Positions 31,396 to 42,494 of a stretch of 64,000 nt of DNA are shown here, piece by piece. Origin of the DNA: Diploptera punctata (lineage: Eukaryota; Arthropoda; Insecta; Blattodea; Blaberidae); contig JASPKZ010004952.1 of the NCBI GenBank assembly GCA_030220185.1, positions 784,001 to 848,000 on the forward strand. The letters are read 5' to 3'. The position numbers were made by a program, and so were the translations under genes. Each line of letters starts with the position of its first letter. The stretch's first letter is position 1. Below the pieces are notes generated by a model, which was not told the origin of the DNA, searched no databases, and saw only the letters and a list, made by a program, of their open reading frames with translations.

Positions 31396-31963
31396 ATTGT
31401 ATATTTTTCAATATATACGTATGCCCTAGTAAATGTTAATTTTTCATTGAAACTTAAAATTAAGGTCCATCCTCTAGAAACTGACATAACAGACTTGTGT
31501 GTAAAATTTGACTGAAGTCCAACCAACGCAACGATACTCGAGATATTGTGTTTTTCTTTGTATTGAAAAATTACATTTTGAGGAAAGTCAGTCTAAAGTG
31601 TCAACATGCTTGTATTTACACTAGGGTGCGCAGAAAAAACATTTTTTTTATTTCGAAGTTGTAATAGCGTGAAAAAGTTGCGAATTATATAGACCGAAAA
31701 CATATTTAAAAATATCAAAATCGGTTGACACCTTCCGGTCGCGCAGACGCTCCAAAGTTTGACAAAATATGAAAAAAAATCATTTTTCCGATTATTTCTT
31801 AAATTTTTGAATTAGACGTTTTCGTAATGTAATAGTTTGTTACGTCTTCAAATCGAGCCTAAAAACATTGTGTTTTAATTTGGTTTAGATCAGTTGATAT
31901 CTTCCGGTCGTGCATAAGCCCCAAAATTTGCCAAAATAATGAAAACGTTTCATTTTTACGCAT

Positions 31964-32820
31964 TTGTGGCATTTGATAAAGACATTCCATAGTACTGATT
32001 GTCAGATCCCACAGATAGACATAAACGTGCTTAGCAAAGATCAGCAATACCTACTTCATATTTCAAAGGCAATAAAAGCAAGAATCTGTAAAGAAGATTT
32101 GGTTGTACCAGACCCTGGGCACTTATCACATTCGAGGTGGTTGACAAAAGGAAATAGAACTCTCAGATTGTACATAAGTGAAGAAAGCCCTCACCTGAAC
32201 TTCAAGAACTAGTTTTGTTTGTATTGAAATCATAATGTGGTTTACTATCAAAACAAGTAAACACTTTACAGACGGCTCCAAACTTGTGTACCAAGCAATA
32301 CAATCTACTAGGTATTTGCCGAAACCTTTTGTTGATAAAATAAAATAAGTTAAAATATACCTTCATAGGTATATTTTAACTTATTTTATGACTCTCCACC
32401 TCAACGGTTTTAACAATGAATTTTATTAGTATTGACTTTTGTTCATGTTGTCAACCCTGTGATCGAACGGAATATTTTTTTTCGACCACCCAGAACACTT
32501 ACTGTTAGCCAAGACTCACAAGATGGCAAGAAACACATAAGAGAGCTCGGACGTCAAAGAATTCTTAAGGCAAGGCAGATAGATGCAAGAAGGAAAACAG
32601 TAAGAACATTCACGCCACCAAAAATCAACTTCAATGCGCAAGAATACTAAGAAATGATCAACTGAATGGACTGTGAATTCTTCTCCTCCTTTGTTGGCAG
32701 AAATCAGTGACGAGATCAAATCACACATCGACAGTGACTCAATCCCTGACTGGATCATCGCCCAATTCATAAGCAGGTTGTTAAATGCTGTGTAAAGCTC
32801 GTCACGGAAGCCTCAGGAAA
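31964..32820 (+). pseudogene. degenerate transposon protein with PGxLSHSRWLT motif
   Basis: Three pieces lie in the same order. At 31964-32212: 'LSKDQQYLLHISKAIKARIC', 'PDPGHLSHSRWLTKGNRTLR', 'LYISEESPHL'. At about 32215-32335, frameshifted: 'HFTDGSKLVYQAIQ', 'RYLPKPF'. At 32432-32800: 'VVNPVIERN', 'DGKKHIRELGRQRILKARQI', 'PPKINFNAQEY', 'PPLLAEISDEIKS', then 'VKLVTEAS' and 'DG'. I recall similar motif strings in unannotated arthropod and hydrozoan predicted proteins but not their function. The sequence suggests the conserved C-terminal half of a transposon-encoded protein. It is not translatable as it stands. Confidence 0.6.
32335..32440. repeat. foldback hairpin insertion (FB family)
   Basis: aagttaaaatatacct - tcat - aggtatattttaactt is a near-perfect stem. 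The downstream caacggttttaacaatg and ttttattagtatt are the complement of the outer sequence of the FB copies at 45.59 and 52.14 kb. It interrupts the transposon coding remnant. Confidence 0.75.
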
Positions 32821-33097
32821 CGTTTGTGGAGCTGAATCTCGAGACGGATTATAAGAACCACTCTGCTATCCAGATCATCCATGACTAACTTCACCAGCAA
32901 ATCAGTCTTCAAAGTACCTTCGGCTACAAAATAGAGAACAGCACTAATGGACAGGTTCAACTAACATGGACTATTTATTCAGAACTCTTTTTCTTTTATA
33001 TAAAAGTAAGTTTATTGTTTAAAAACTATACCGTAACTTAAATATTTAAGCTTTCATAAATATAGGGCAAATCGAAAAGTACGATGCCCGTTTTACT

Positions 33098-33860
33098 CTT
33101 ATCACTAGAGACTGGATGTTAGGGAAAATGCCTACAATTATTTATTATAGATATTGTAAAAATGACTTCATAGAAGTTCATACCGACGACCCTAGAGTTA
33201 TTTTCCATGAAGTTAATGTTGCCTATAAATGTCTATTTTAGCTTACAATGCCTATAAATGCCTATTTGCCAGTTTTATCGAAATTAACCTAGCATTTAAA
33301 TGAAAGTAATTGAAATGGACACACTTCGTGACACATATCTATTATTTTTGTTGATAATACTGAATTCATTCTGTAGTCCTCGTTCACAGACAGGCATTTC
33401 GAAGACGAAGTTGTGCGGTTTTTATATATATTTTTTTGCCTTTAGAACAGCTGTTTCACGTTGCCTGAAGAACGGACAACAGTAAAAGACAAACTGGTCA
33501 ATTTCGTGAAAGAATTTGGAGCGGGAATATTCTCAAGTGACATTGTTTTTGCAAAGTGTGTAAAATTTCAGTGAATTGCGCGAAGAAATGCCATGTTTCG
33601 CAGCACGTACACACTGCAAAACATAAGTATGTTCTTTGTAAAAAGGCAAAACAGGTTCCAAAATCATCTCTGATATCTTCGTATGCTATTGAGAGCACAT
33701 GTTTATATTCTTTACGTTAGGCTGTAAAATTTTATGTTGTAGTCCATTTTTGTAAGAGCACATTTTGATTCTTTGAGTGCCTATATCAATGTTTTTAATG
33801 CCTTTTTGCCTGCCTATTTTGAACTTTTTAAGTGCCTAACATCCGGACTGTAGTCATCAC
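33098..33860 (+). mobile_element. hAT-like element, nested and deleted
   Basis: Ends TAGAGACTGGATGTTAGG (33106) and, inverted, TACAGTCCGGATGTTAGG (33852) bracket 747 bp. The flanks cttatcac and gtcatcac agree at 6 of 8 bases, compatible with a worn 8-bp hAT duplication. Inside (about 33470-33700, +) the frameshifted words 'LPEERTTVKDKL', 'VKEFGAGIFSSD' and 'HVSQHVHTAKHK' resemble the N-terminal BED-type zinc-finger region of hAT-family proteins. The transposase catalytic region is missing. Confidence 0.6.
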
Positions 33861-34385
33861 TCATCATGTCATAGGCCTATCTTTTTTCAGGTACTGTTTT
33901 TCTAGAGCATTGGGGTCATTGCACGACCGGAAGTTGTTAATGTATTCACACCATAATAAAACACAATGTTATTATGTTCAAAAATAAAAATACTGTAACT
34001 ATTACTTTAAAAAAGTATATTAAATATATAGAAAATAACTCGTAAAAATGTGAAATTTTCAATATTTTAGCAAATTTTAGGCCCTATGCGCGACTGAAAG
34101 ATATCAACTCATCTAAACCAAATTAAAACACAATGTTTTAGGTTCTATTTGAAGACGTTACAAGCTATTACATTATGAAAACATTTAATTCAAAAAATAA
34201 AGAAATATTCGCAAAAAATAAAGTTTTTTTCATATTTTGTCAAACTTTAGAGGCTTTGTGCGACCGAAAGTAGTCAACCGATTTTTATATTTTTTTAATA
34301 TTGTTTTTGGTCTGTATATTTCGCAACTATTTCGCGCTATTACAACTTCGAAATAAGTTTTTTTTCAGCCCATCCTAACTTACAC

Positions 34386-36488
34386 CCATGCTCAATCTTA
34401 TAAAAAACATTGTGTATATCACTAATAGTTGGAATTTTTAACTGAAAATGTCGAATATGATGCAGCCAATGAAAATAAAAAAAATAATTGTTTTAAATGT
34501 GTAACTCCCCCTAAAAATAACTACTAGATGTGTCTCGTCCCCAGATATTTGAAGGGAAAGTGAATCAGAGGAGCATTCTGAACTCAAGGTCTTAAAAAAA
34601 TACAAGTTCTTCTATCTCGCAGGAGGCTGCAGCCGTTGACGGGACAAAATGATGCATTCATTCGAATTCATTTAAAAATTTGAATACTTCTAACGAGGGA
34701 ACTGTCGACTATTGAATGCTGAAATCTACCTTGAATTTTCTCCCAGAGACGCGTTGTGATGTAGCAAGACTGTACAAAAATCATCTGTCGTCTTTAACTG
34801 CAAGACATTATAATCTAGCCAAATATCTCATATAAACTATTGAGAAGTAATACAACTCCTGATTTGGTGAAATGGGTAACCCCGACAACCTGCCCGCACG
34901 CCGCGTCCCTTCTCACTACATTCCGCTTTATTTACGCAGGGAGTCCACCTACTTCGCACAGTGTGTTTGCGATTACTGGATTCTGGCTTAAATGTCTGCA
35001 GTTAGAAACGGCAGATATTTTTTTGAAGACGGCCTTGGTACATCACAACGCTTCCTCTGGGAGAAATTTAAAGGTGGGTTTCTTCGGCATATAATGATGA
35101 CGGTTGCCTTGTAAGGTAAATCGATGCAAAGCGATGAATAGAGAGAAAGTCGTATAATAAATTATTCAGATGTATGAAAGTAGGTACAAAAGACTAGACG
35201 ATGTAGGTACTGAGGCCAGGAATAAACAATTCTGGAGTTAACAAGGTTCTGTTTCATTACCTGTTTTTACTTTGTACTAAGAACAACTTTGTATTTTTGC
35301 TTGTTTGCCTCGGGAGGCAGCGCAACTGTTTTACAACATACACTTTACATCTTGTACTTTGAGGCACGTTTATTCAGGTTGCAAATGCATTAGATCACAC
35401 AATTTTAACAGCTTGCAGAATTATTTCACACACGTAATATGGGATTAGGAATCAGTGACTTACAAAGCAAAATGGCCGAATTTTAGAAAACAAAAGTGAA
35501 GTATGATAATTTTCATTTCTTTTGAGAATTGTCTTCATCACTCAGGGTTTTGTCCAACCAATCTTAATAATTAACACGAGTTTTTTTTAATGTATAAATG
35601 ACAACGGACTTATAGACTATCAATTTGTAACAAACATTCACAAATTTGCCTTAATTAAAGTATGATAATGGTAAATAAATATGAAAGTTTACCGTCATTT
35701 GGCATCCATCCTGGGAAAACGAACAAAAAACCCTCAGTCGGAGAGGTCGATAAAAAAAAGGCTATTGTAAACGAAACGTCGGGACCTGCATCCTAGAACG
35801 GACCACAGGCTGTAAACTAACTGGAATGCTATCTATTAGATGAACGTTTATAGTACAAATATATATGTGTGTATATTTAATTCGACATGTATCGAGATCT
35901 TTCATTACTACGTACTACATCCATATGTTATTTATTTGTTGGATGTGAGACGTTTACTGCCGAGGCAGGACGTGATGCACTTCCACTACTAGTTGCATAC
36001 ATTACTTTTTAGTTGACCTGTATGGAAAATTAATGTAAAAAATTGTTTTTTTTTTGTGCGATAGTGCATTTTGTCGTACTTACAGCAATGGCGACCATGA
36101 TTGAAAGTTCAACTTCCTACATTTCGGGGTTGCCAACCTAAATAACTGTACTGCAATAAAATAACTATACTGTAATATTACATTTACAAAACGCGTTTAG
36201 GAAGTAAATCACAGCCCTCTATGTACAACGTCCAATGTACTCGTATATACAAAAAATAACCAAAAGGTAGTATTAATATACATTACACGAAACAAAAGAC
36301 TGCATTTTAAATTAACTGAAATTCATTTGAAACAATATAAAACAATAAATACGTACATGCCGCCATTTTATGACAATTTGGTCTCACGGCCTCCTGTAGT
36401 TTCAACTAATAACCATTGCTCACACTGTTAACGTTAGTCAATTGTTCACAATGAACGCAAATATTTCCAACAAAGATGCTATTATTTT
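34386..36488. other. unassigned; includes repeat shared with 19.5 kb
   Basis: No gene. About 35025-35110 matches the dispersed repeat at 19540-19660. cgaaacgtcgggacctgc near 35775 is a word often seen at the end of arthropod Penelope-like or other repeats, but nothing supports that here. Confidence 0.4.
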
Positions 36489-36967
36489 ACTAACTCTAAC
36501 TCACTGGCACTATCGAACCCGTAGGTTCATGGCCGCGCGGACATAAGCTCTCCATATATCCCTATACTAAGCCAATGTTTTCCAATTATTCCCTGTATAA
36601 TCTACTTCCCTCAAATATAGTTAATGTTATTCTCCCGTCTCATTCTTGGTCTACCAACTGGGCTTTTTCCCCTCTGGTTTTCCTACCAGAAGCTTCCTTG
36701 CACGTGTCACGTGTCCTGTCCATCGCAGTCTACGAGACTTAACGGTTTTCATTATATCTGGCTTCCTATAAAGGCCATGTAATTCACTGTTAAGCAGTCT
36801 TCTCTATTCACCTGTCTGTTCATCTCTCTTTGGTCCAAAAATTTTCCTAAGAACTTTATTCTCAAATACTCGTAATCTCCTTTCTGTAACAGTCCATGTT
36901 TCGCACCCATACAATATAACTGGTAGAATAATATTTTATATATTTTCAGTTAAACGTTTTTTGAGTT
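36489..36967 (-). mobile_element. RTE-family LINE, 3' end
   Basis: Well-preserved 3' 480 bases on the minus strand, from 'LKIYKxILPVILYGCE' to the terminal 'cgatagtgccagt' block with a short TTAG-type tail. A few indels break the frame. Confidence 0.85.
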
Positions 36968-37139
36968 ATTATTTTAGTATTATTTATTATTTTGAAAACA
37001 CCATGCGCAAAAACAATGTACAACGCCTGTTTGTGAAGTGTTTTACAGAATCTCGGAAATTCTGAATCTCGCTATCGCTCGATTTTTAAACATTTTCCTT
37101 GATTCTGTAAAAGCCACTTCCCAACCTCGCATCGTATTA

Positions 37140-37775
37140 TACACCGTGTCCCATTAAAACCTCCCACATTTTAATGAATCATAATTCTCAAAGTATGCGG
37201 AATTATGACATTAAGTTGGTATTGAAAGAAAGAGAAACTCAAATAATTTTGTTCTCATTGTTGCAGTTAATTCATTTGTCGCATGTTGGACAATAATGAG
37301 GTAAAACAAAATGGCGACTCCTCAGCAACGAGGACGAAGTCAATAATTACAGTGCAAAGAAATTACCGGAGAGAATATGGAGGAAATGCACCTGATGGGA
37401 AGACCATTACGGCATGGCTTGAGACGTTTCTGGCGACTGGAAGCATTAGAAAAGAATCAGGAGGTTCTCGAACATGTGTTTCAGAAGAAAAGATTGAAGA
37501 AATTAGAGCAGGATTTCAGAGAAGTCCACAAAACTCAATTCGCCAAGATTCCCGGCAGTTCAATGGACACGTTTGACAGAACGTGGCACGAAATCGAATA
37601 CAGACTTGATATTGTTCGTGCTACTAATAGTGCACATATAGAGGTGTTTTAGTGTGTGACAATGAAAATTCTTTGCGTTTCTGTTTCGTTTAATACCGGC
37701 CTCATTTCATAATTCCGCATACTTTGTTAGTTATTATTAATTGAAATGTGGGAGGTTTGAATGGGACACCCTGTA
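37140..37775 (+). mobile_element. Tc1/mariner-superfamily element, internally deleted
   Basis: Inverted ends CACCGTGTCCCATTAAAACC and CAGGGTGTCCCATTCAAACC continue inward through cccacattt for about 33 bases. They are flanked by TA at 37140-37141 and 37774-37775, the target of this superfamily. The 632-bp element retains the two ends of a transposase gene joined across a deletion. Confidence 0.85.
37283..37652 (+). pseudogene. Tc1/mariner-type transposase, N-terminus joined to C-terminus
   Basis: Frame 1 gives a paired-like helix-turn-helix region: 'NYRREYGGNAPDGKTITAWL', 'FLATGSIRKESGGSRTCVSE', 'IRAGFQRSPQNSIRQ'. Near 37565 this passes, in another frame, straight to 'WHEIEYRLDIVRATN' and 'AHIEVF', the last residues usual for this family. 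The whole DD(E/D) catalytic core is therefore deleted. DNA-binding alone could remain if it were expressed. Confidence 0.8.
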
Positions 37776-38237
37776 CTATTAACCTTTAAGCGCCCAATCA
37801 TAAACGTTTTTCAAGCTGAGAATCAATTCTTGATTTATGTTATTGAATATTACAAATGTTTGGAAAAACTTCTTAAATATATTATATTATGTAGATGCCG
37901 TTTTAATATATTGGCGGGTTTTGTTTGACATTAAACGACATGGTGGCTGTATAAAATAATGTATTAAACATAACAAAGGAATTCAGTTAATGTGGATCCT
38001 CCACTACGACCTGGGTTCACTTTACCCGAATACGTATATTTTATCAATGAGGATGATAACTATAAAAACCATTAACTTAATTAATTTCATTTAATATCCT
38101 TGTAATTTTACTAAAACCAAAGACCGTCGCTTTCTGCAGTTGAATGACGCGTGAATGTTATAATTAACAATAAATTTTTCAAAACATTAAATAAATATCA
38201 ACGTTTTTTAATTGTGATCAGTCATAAATAGGCCTAT
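37776..38237. other. unassigned AT-rich sequence
   Basis: No recognisable motif. Confidence 0.5.
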
Positions 38238-38993
38238 TTTCATAAGTAATTCCACGAGTGATTTCCAAATTATCGATAAATTCACGACTCACGAAGTGAG
38301 GAGTGAATTTATGTAGAGAATTTGGAAATCAAGAGTGGCATTTGTTAGGACTATTTAACGAATAAAATTAAGCTGTTTACTCACAAATAATTGTTTAAAT
38401 ATAGTTATTTTAAAATATTTATATATTTAATGTAAACGGCGATGTTTGAAAACAAATGAGAAACAATAGGTACGCTTCATCTGCTTCTTCTGTTTATCAC
38501 TGCAACCAGATCATATTATTTCTTGCCAAAGGAACGCAATATTGTAAGAATGCTCTCTAGTGGAGAAAAAATGAAACACATCAAACTGTATATTAATTCA
38601 TTTCTGATGCCGTATGATGTAAATATGACAATTATATTTTTCTGGATTGTTACCTGGGAAAAAATGCATTTAAGAAAGTGCAAACAGTGGTTTCTTTTTT
38701 TTTGGTGCTATAATCAATTGCTACAAATGTTTTTATATTAACTCCCGCATGTGGCATGTGTTGACATTCATGCACAATATATGCAATCTGGTAGCCGTAT
38801 TTCTCGCAGCCTCTGTCACTGCAAAATAATGGTCAGACCTGTTCAGAATATTAAAAAGGAGGAGCTTTCTTTAATATGGTAATTATAACACTGATAAATA
38901 TTTCGTGAAACACGACTCTGATTGGTTGTAAAACAGAAATCATTGAAACGTGATTGACCATTGAGTCCCATTTGGGGCATGAGTTAAATAGTC
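38238..38993 (-). mobile_element. M1 MITE-like element, copy 2
   Basis: Inverted relative to copies 1 and 3. Its start (gactatttaactcatgcccc on the minus strand) is at 38993 and its 3' hairpin at 38250-38345. The hairpin keeps the inner cactcctcacttcgtgagtc loop that copy 1 has lost. A 72-codon plus-strand frame (38523-38741) is matched in copy 3. Confidence 0.8.
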
Positions 38994-39288
38994 AGATTAA
39001 TCTGTGCCTGTCTGTATAAATTAATAGAGTAAATTAACTTAAAAATAGACTAAAAGCTAAGGTGGACTCTGGGGTTCACTTTATCCGAATATGGAAGTTA
39101 AGGTGGACCTTTCTTCTAATGTAAAAAAAGTTTATAAATAATGAAGATGTTTCCATATTTGAATAAAATAACAATGCTATTTCATAGTTAAAACACTAAT
39201 GATAATCACTGTAATTAAACAAAAAATTCAAATTTCTTAATTAAAAGAAGAAAAAAAAATTCAAAACAGGAGTCTAAATTTCCCAATG

Positions 39289-39293
<5 letters not shown>

Positions 39294-39380
<87 letters not shown>
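39294..39380. repeat. (CT)n(TA)n microsatellite
   Basis: A long CT run followed directly by a TA run. Confidence 0.95.
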
Positions 39381-39381
<1 letters not shown>

Positions 39382-39510
39382 CGATAGATTAATTCATTAG
39401 GCCTACATTTCATTATTTTCCTTGTATTTTTTTCATGTATAATATAAAGGAACTATTCTTTCTCTGTGTATATATTATTTTATTAGTTTTAACTTTAATC
39501 ATCTCTTCAC

Positions 39511-41320
39511 TATTAAAATTCTAATAGGAAAACACAGAGAGTTTAATATTGAAACACACGTGGCGTCTGACTTGAAGAAGGCATTTGACAAAGTAAATAG
39601 AAACAAATTATTAGAAATCCTTAAATATGATGGAATCACAGACCATCTGATAAAAGCTATATATGATATTTATAAGGACTATTTAACTCATGCCCCAAAT
39701 GGGAGTCAATGACCAATCACGTTTCAATGATTTATGTTTTACAACCAACCAATCACAGTCGTGTTTCACCAAATATTTATCAATATTAAATTTACCATAT
39801 TAAGGAAAGCTCCCCCTTTTTAATATTCTGAACAGGTCTGACCATTATTTTGCAGTGACTGAGCCTATAAGAAATACGGATACCAGATTATATATATAGT
39901 GCATGGATGTGAACACATAGCGCTTGCAGGAGTTAATACAAGATTATACCACCAAAAAAAGAAACCACTGTTTGCACTTTCTTAAATGTATGTTTTCCCA
40001 GGTAATAATCCACAAAAATATTATTGTCATATTTACATCATACGACATCAGAAATGAATTTATATACAGTTTGATGTGTTTCATTTTTTCTCCACTAGAG
40101 AGCATTCTTACAATATTGCGTTCCTTTAGCAATAAATAGTATGATCTGGTGTGATAAACAAAAGAAGCAGATGAAGCGTACCAATCGTTTCTCATTTGTT
40201 TTCAAACTTCGCCGTTTACATTAAATATATAAATATTTTAAAGTAACTATATTTAAATAATGATTTGTGAGTAAATAGCTTAATTTTATTCGTTAAATAG
40301 TCCTAACAAATGCCACTCTTGATTTCCAAATTCTCTAGATAAATTCACTCCTCACTTCGTGAGTCTTGAATTTATCGATAATTTGGAAATCACTCGTGGC
40401 ATTACTTATGATAATTACATCCAAGTTAAGATTGAAAATAAAATCTCTGAATGCAGACCAATTAATCAAGGGGTGAGACAAGGATGTGGTCTTTTGCCAA
40501 TGCTCTTCATAATATACATGAACTCAATTATTAGATAATGGAGACTACAACCACATGGCAGTATACCACGTAATAGATTATATAATTTAGACACCCTATT
40601 ATTTGCAGATGACATTGTGCTTATAGCGAATTCAGAAGATGACCTACAACGTTCAGTCCACTCTTTTCACCAAATTGCAAAAAAACTACAATATGGAAAT
40701 CTCAACAGAAAAATCTAAAGTCATGGCTTTCCTAGGAAAAGACCCAGTTCGCAGTAAAATTGTTATTAATAATAAAATATTAGAAACAAACCAACACATT
40801 TAACTATCTCGGATACCAAGTTACAGACGAAGAAGAAAAAGATTTTAGTCAAAAGATAATAAAATTTAACAGAGTAACAGGAATTATAAATAATATTTCC
40901 AAGACAAACTCAGTACAGCAAAACACACGAACTAGAATTTACAAAACACTGGCCAGACCCATATTATGTTACGGCAGTGAGGCCTGGACAATTCGCAGTG
41001 TAGATGAACAAAGACTAACTGTGGCAGAAATGAAATTTGTAAGACGTACTGCGGGTTACTCAAGAATAGACCATAAAAGGTATTCTGAGATTCTCAAAGA
41101 ATTACAAACAGAATCAGTCATGGAATATGTACAAAAATACAGAAACAACTGGAAATCTCACGTAAGAAGAATGAGCCGAACAAGAATACCACGTCAGATC
41201 TTAAATTGTCAGTCACCAGGCAAGAGATCTTTGGGCAGACCCTTCAAACGTTGGATTGAGACCGTAACAGACCGCTAGGTCTATCACATGAAAGGAAGAA
41301 GAAGAAGAAGAAGGATTTTT
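39511..41320 (+). mobile_element. LINE-B, RT to 3' end, split by M1 copy 3
   Basis: Reads 'SDLKKAFDKVNRNKLLEILK', 'YDIYKD' up to 39676, then after the insertion 'YIQVKIENKISECRPINQGV', 'RQGCGLLPMLFIIYMNSII', 'FADDIVLIANSEDDLQ', 'GSEAWTIRSVDEQR', 'GRPFKRWIETVTDR', ending in (GAA)n at about 41317. Frameshifts and an early stop after 'MNSII' disable it. Both RT palm blocks are recognisable and the ADD triad is present. It is 5'-truncated. Confidence 0.85.
39677..40414 (+). mobile_element. M1 MITE-like element, copy 3
   Basis: Interrupts the LINE-B sequence precisely between 'tataaggac' and 'tacatccaag', so both boundaries are defined to a few bases. The termini taactcatgcc and, inverted, taagtaatgcc agree at 9 of 11 positions, consistent with short imperfect terminal inverted repeats and a possible TA target. 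An internal gttaaatagtcc at 40292-40303 is the inverse of the 5' end. The 3' hairpin is complete (about 40311-40406). No protein was identified. Confidence 0.85.
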
Positions 41321-41329
41321 ATTATCATT

Positions 41330-41490
41330 ACCTTTATTGTGTTATTAGATCTTACTTTTATTATTGTTCAGTTTGATCAAATAATTATTTAGTATCTATT
41401 TTTTTTTCTGATTATTGTATTTGAATGTAACATATGTTTGTCCAGGTGAGTGGAAGAGAAGGTCATATGACATTAACTCCACCACACTAA
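41330..41490 (+). mobile_element. CR1-group LINE, 3'UTR fragment
   Basis: ccaggtgagtggaagagaag and catatgacattaactccacc match the 3'UTR word of the LINE at 30.7 kb (ctggttgagtggtagacaag, ccttaactctgccagg). It is followed by a (TA)n run at 41491-41526. Confidence 0.6.
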
Positions 41491-41495
41491 ATATA

Positions 41496-41527
<32 letters not shown>

Positions 41528-41529
41528 CA

Positions 41530-42184
41530 CTTGATTACGAGCTATTATTTCCCCCCATTTCACAGACGACTCCTCTGAAACCTCGCAGGAGACAAATTTC
41601 CACGAATGAGCATTTTAACACCAAGCATTGTGTTGTTGTAGTTGCTACGGGAAACACAAGAACAGCTGAGAATGTGAAAGTTTGGCGAGAGTGTTTTGTT
41701 ATCTGTTAGTACAAGGTGGTTGTCATGTTCAGACGGCGCTAGCTGCAAATTTATGTCAGGTGTAGTTTGTGATCTGCCTGTAGGAACAATCTGTTGTGAA
41801 ACTTATATCTCCAAGAAGACATAAATCTCTCGGGACGTAATGTTATCTTAGCGACAAGACACATCGGTGACTTGGGACACGTAACAAATTCTACTTCTTC
41901 GCTAACCTGATTATTTCCACTTAAATTAGACGCGGAGAAAATGTGATGTCTCTATCTCAAGATACAGAAATGCGCGCTTGGTTGATGTTGCATGGAAATA
42001 AGACATTGCATACTGTGTGTATTTCCTTTTAATATTTCTAAAATAAATGTCTTCTTCGAGAGATTGATATGGCTGGAAGTATCCAAATATACTTTTCTCA
42101 GGAATGGCAAATAATAAGTAAGAATATAAAATTAGGCTATATTATTATTATTATTTATTTATTTATTTATTTGTATACAGATTT
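41530..42184. other. unassigned, no gene seen
   Basis: No recognisable motif; short frames only. Confidence 0.5.
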
Positions 42185-42425
42185 TCAATGTTTACACATA
42201 TTTCTGTGTCTAAAGTTGTATTTTCCTTCTCCACTCGTCTCTATCCATCTACTGCATGCCCTCCAGTCCTCTTGTTCTCATTCCAGTTCTTATTTCTTGC
42301 ACCCACGAGTTTCGAGGTCTTACTTTCCTTCTTCTTCCAGATGGACACCATTCCAATGTTTTTCTGTATAACCTTTCTTCTTGTATTCGTCGTGCATGCT
42401 CATACAAATTTAATTATATAAGCTT
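42185..42425 (-). mobile_element. LINE 3' fragment, unassigned subfamily
   Basis: Minus-strand relics such as 'ARRIQEERLYRKTLEWCPSG' and 'RKEGKTSKLVGARN', followed by a TTA-rich tail at about 42140-42180, fit a LINE C-terminus. Confidence 0.5.
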
Positions 42426-42427
<2 letters not shown>

Positions 42428-42464
<37 letters not shown>

Positions 42465-42480
42465 TTGATAATAATAATAA
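42428..42480. repeat. (TAA)n microsatellite
   Basis: Trinucleotide run at the 5' edge of the LINE-E copy. A second run at 42938-42970 is at its 3' edge. Confidence 0.9.
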
Positions 42481-42494
42481 AAGTAAAAATACTT

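Larger units (their letters stand above)
31614..34385 (+). mobile_element. long-inverted-repeat DNA transposon of unrecognised superfamily
   Basis: The element 31622-34377 is flanked by atttacac (31614-31621) and acttacac (34378-34385), an 8-bp duplication with one difference. Ends read TAGGGTGCGCAGAAAAAA and, inverted, TAGGATGGGCTGAAAAAA. Inverted repeats run about 330 bases (31622-31945 and about 34045-34377). The interior carries a broken plus-strand coding region. A hairpin (32335-32440) and a hAT-like element (33106-33852) inserted later. An 8-bp duplication with long inverted repeats occurs in several DNA-transposon groups; I cannot assign one. Confidence 0.75.

Noticed and set aside
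42428..42480. CRISPR-like regular repeat arrays
   Set aside because: All regular arrays seen are simple microsatellites without unique spacers, and the sequence is eukaryotic.
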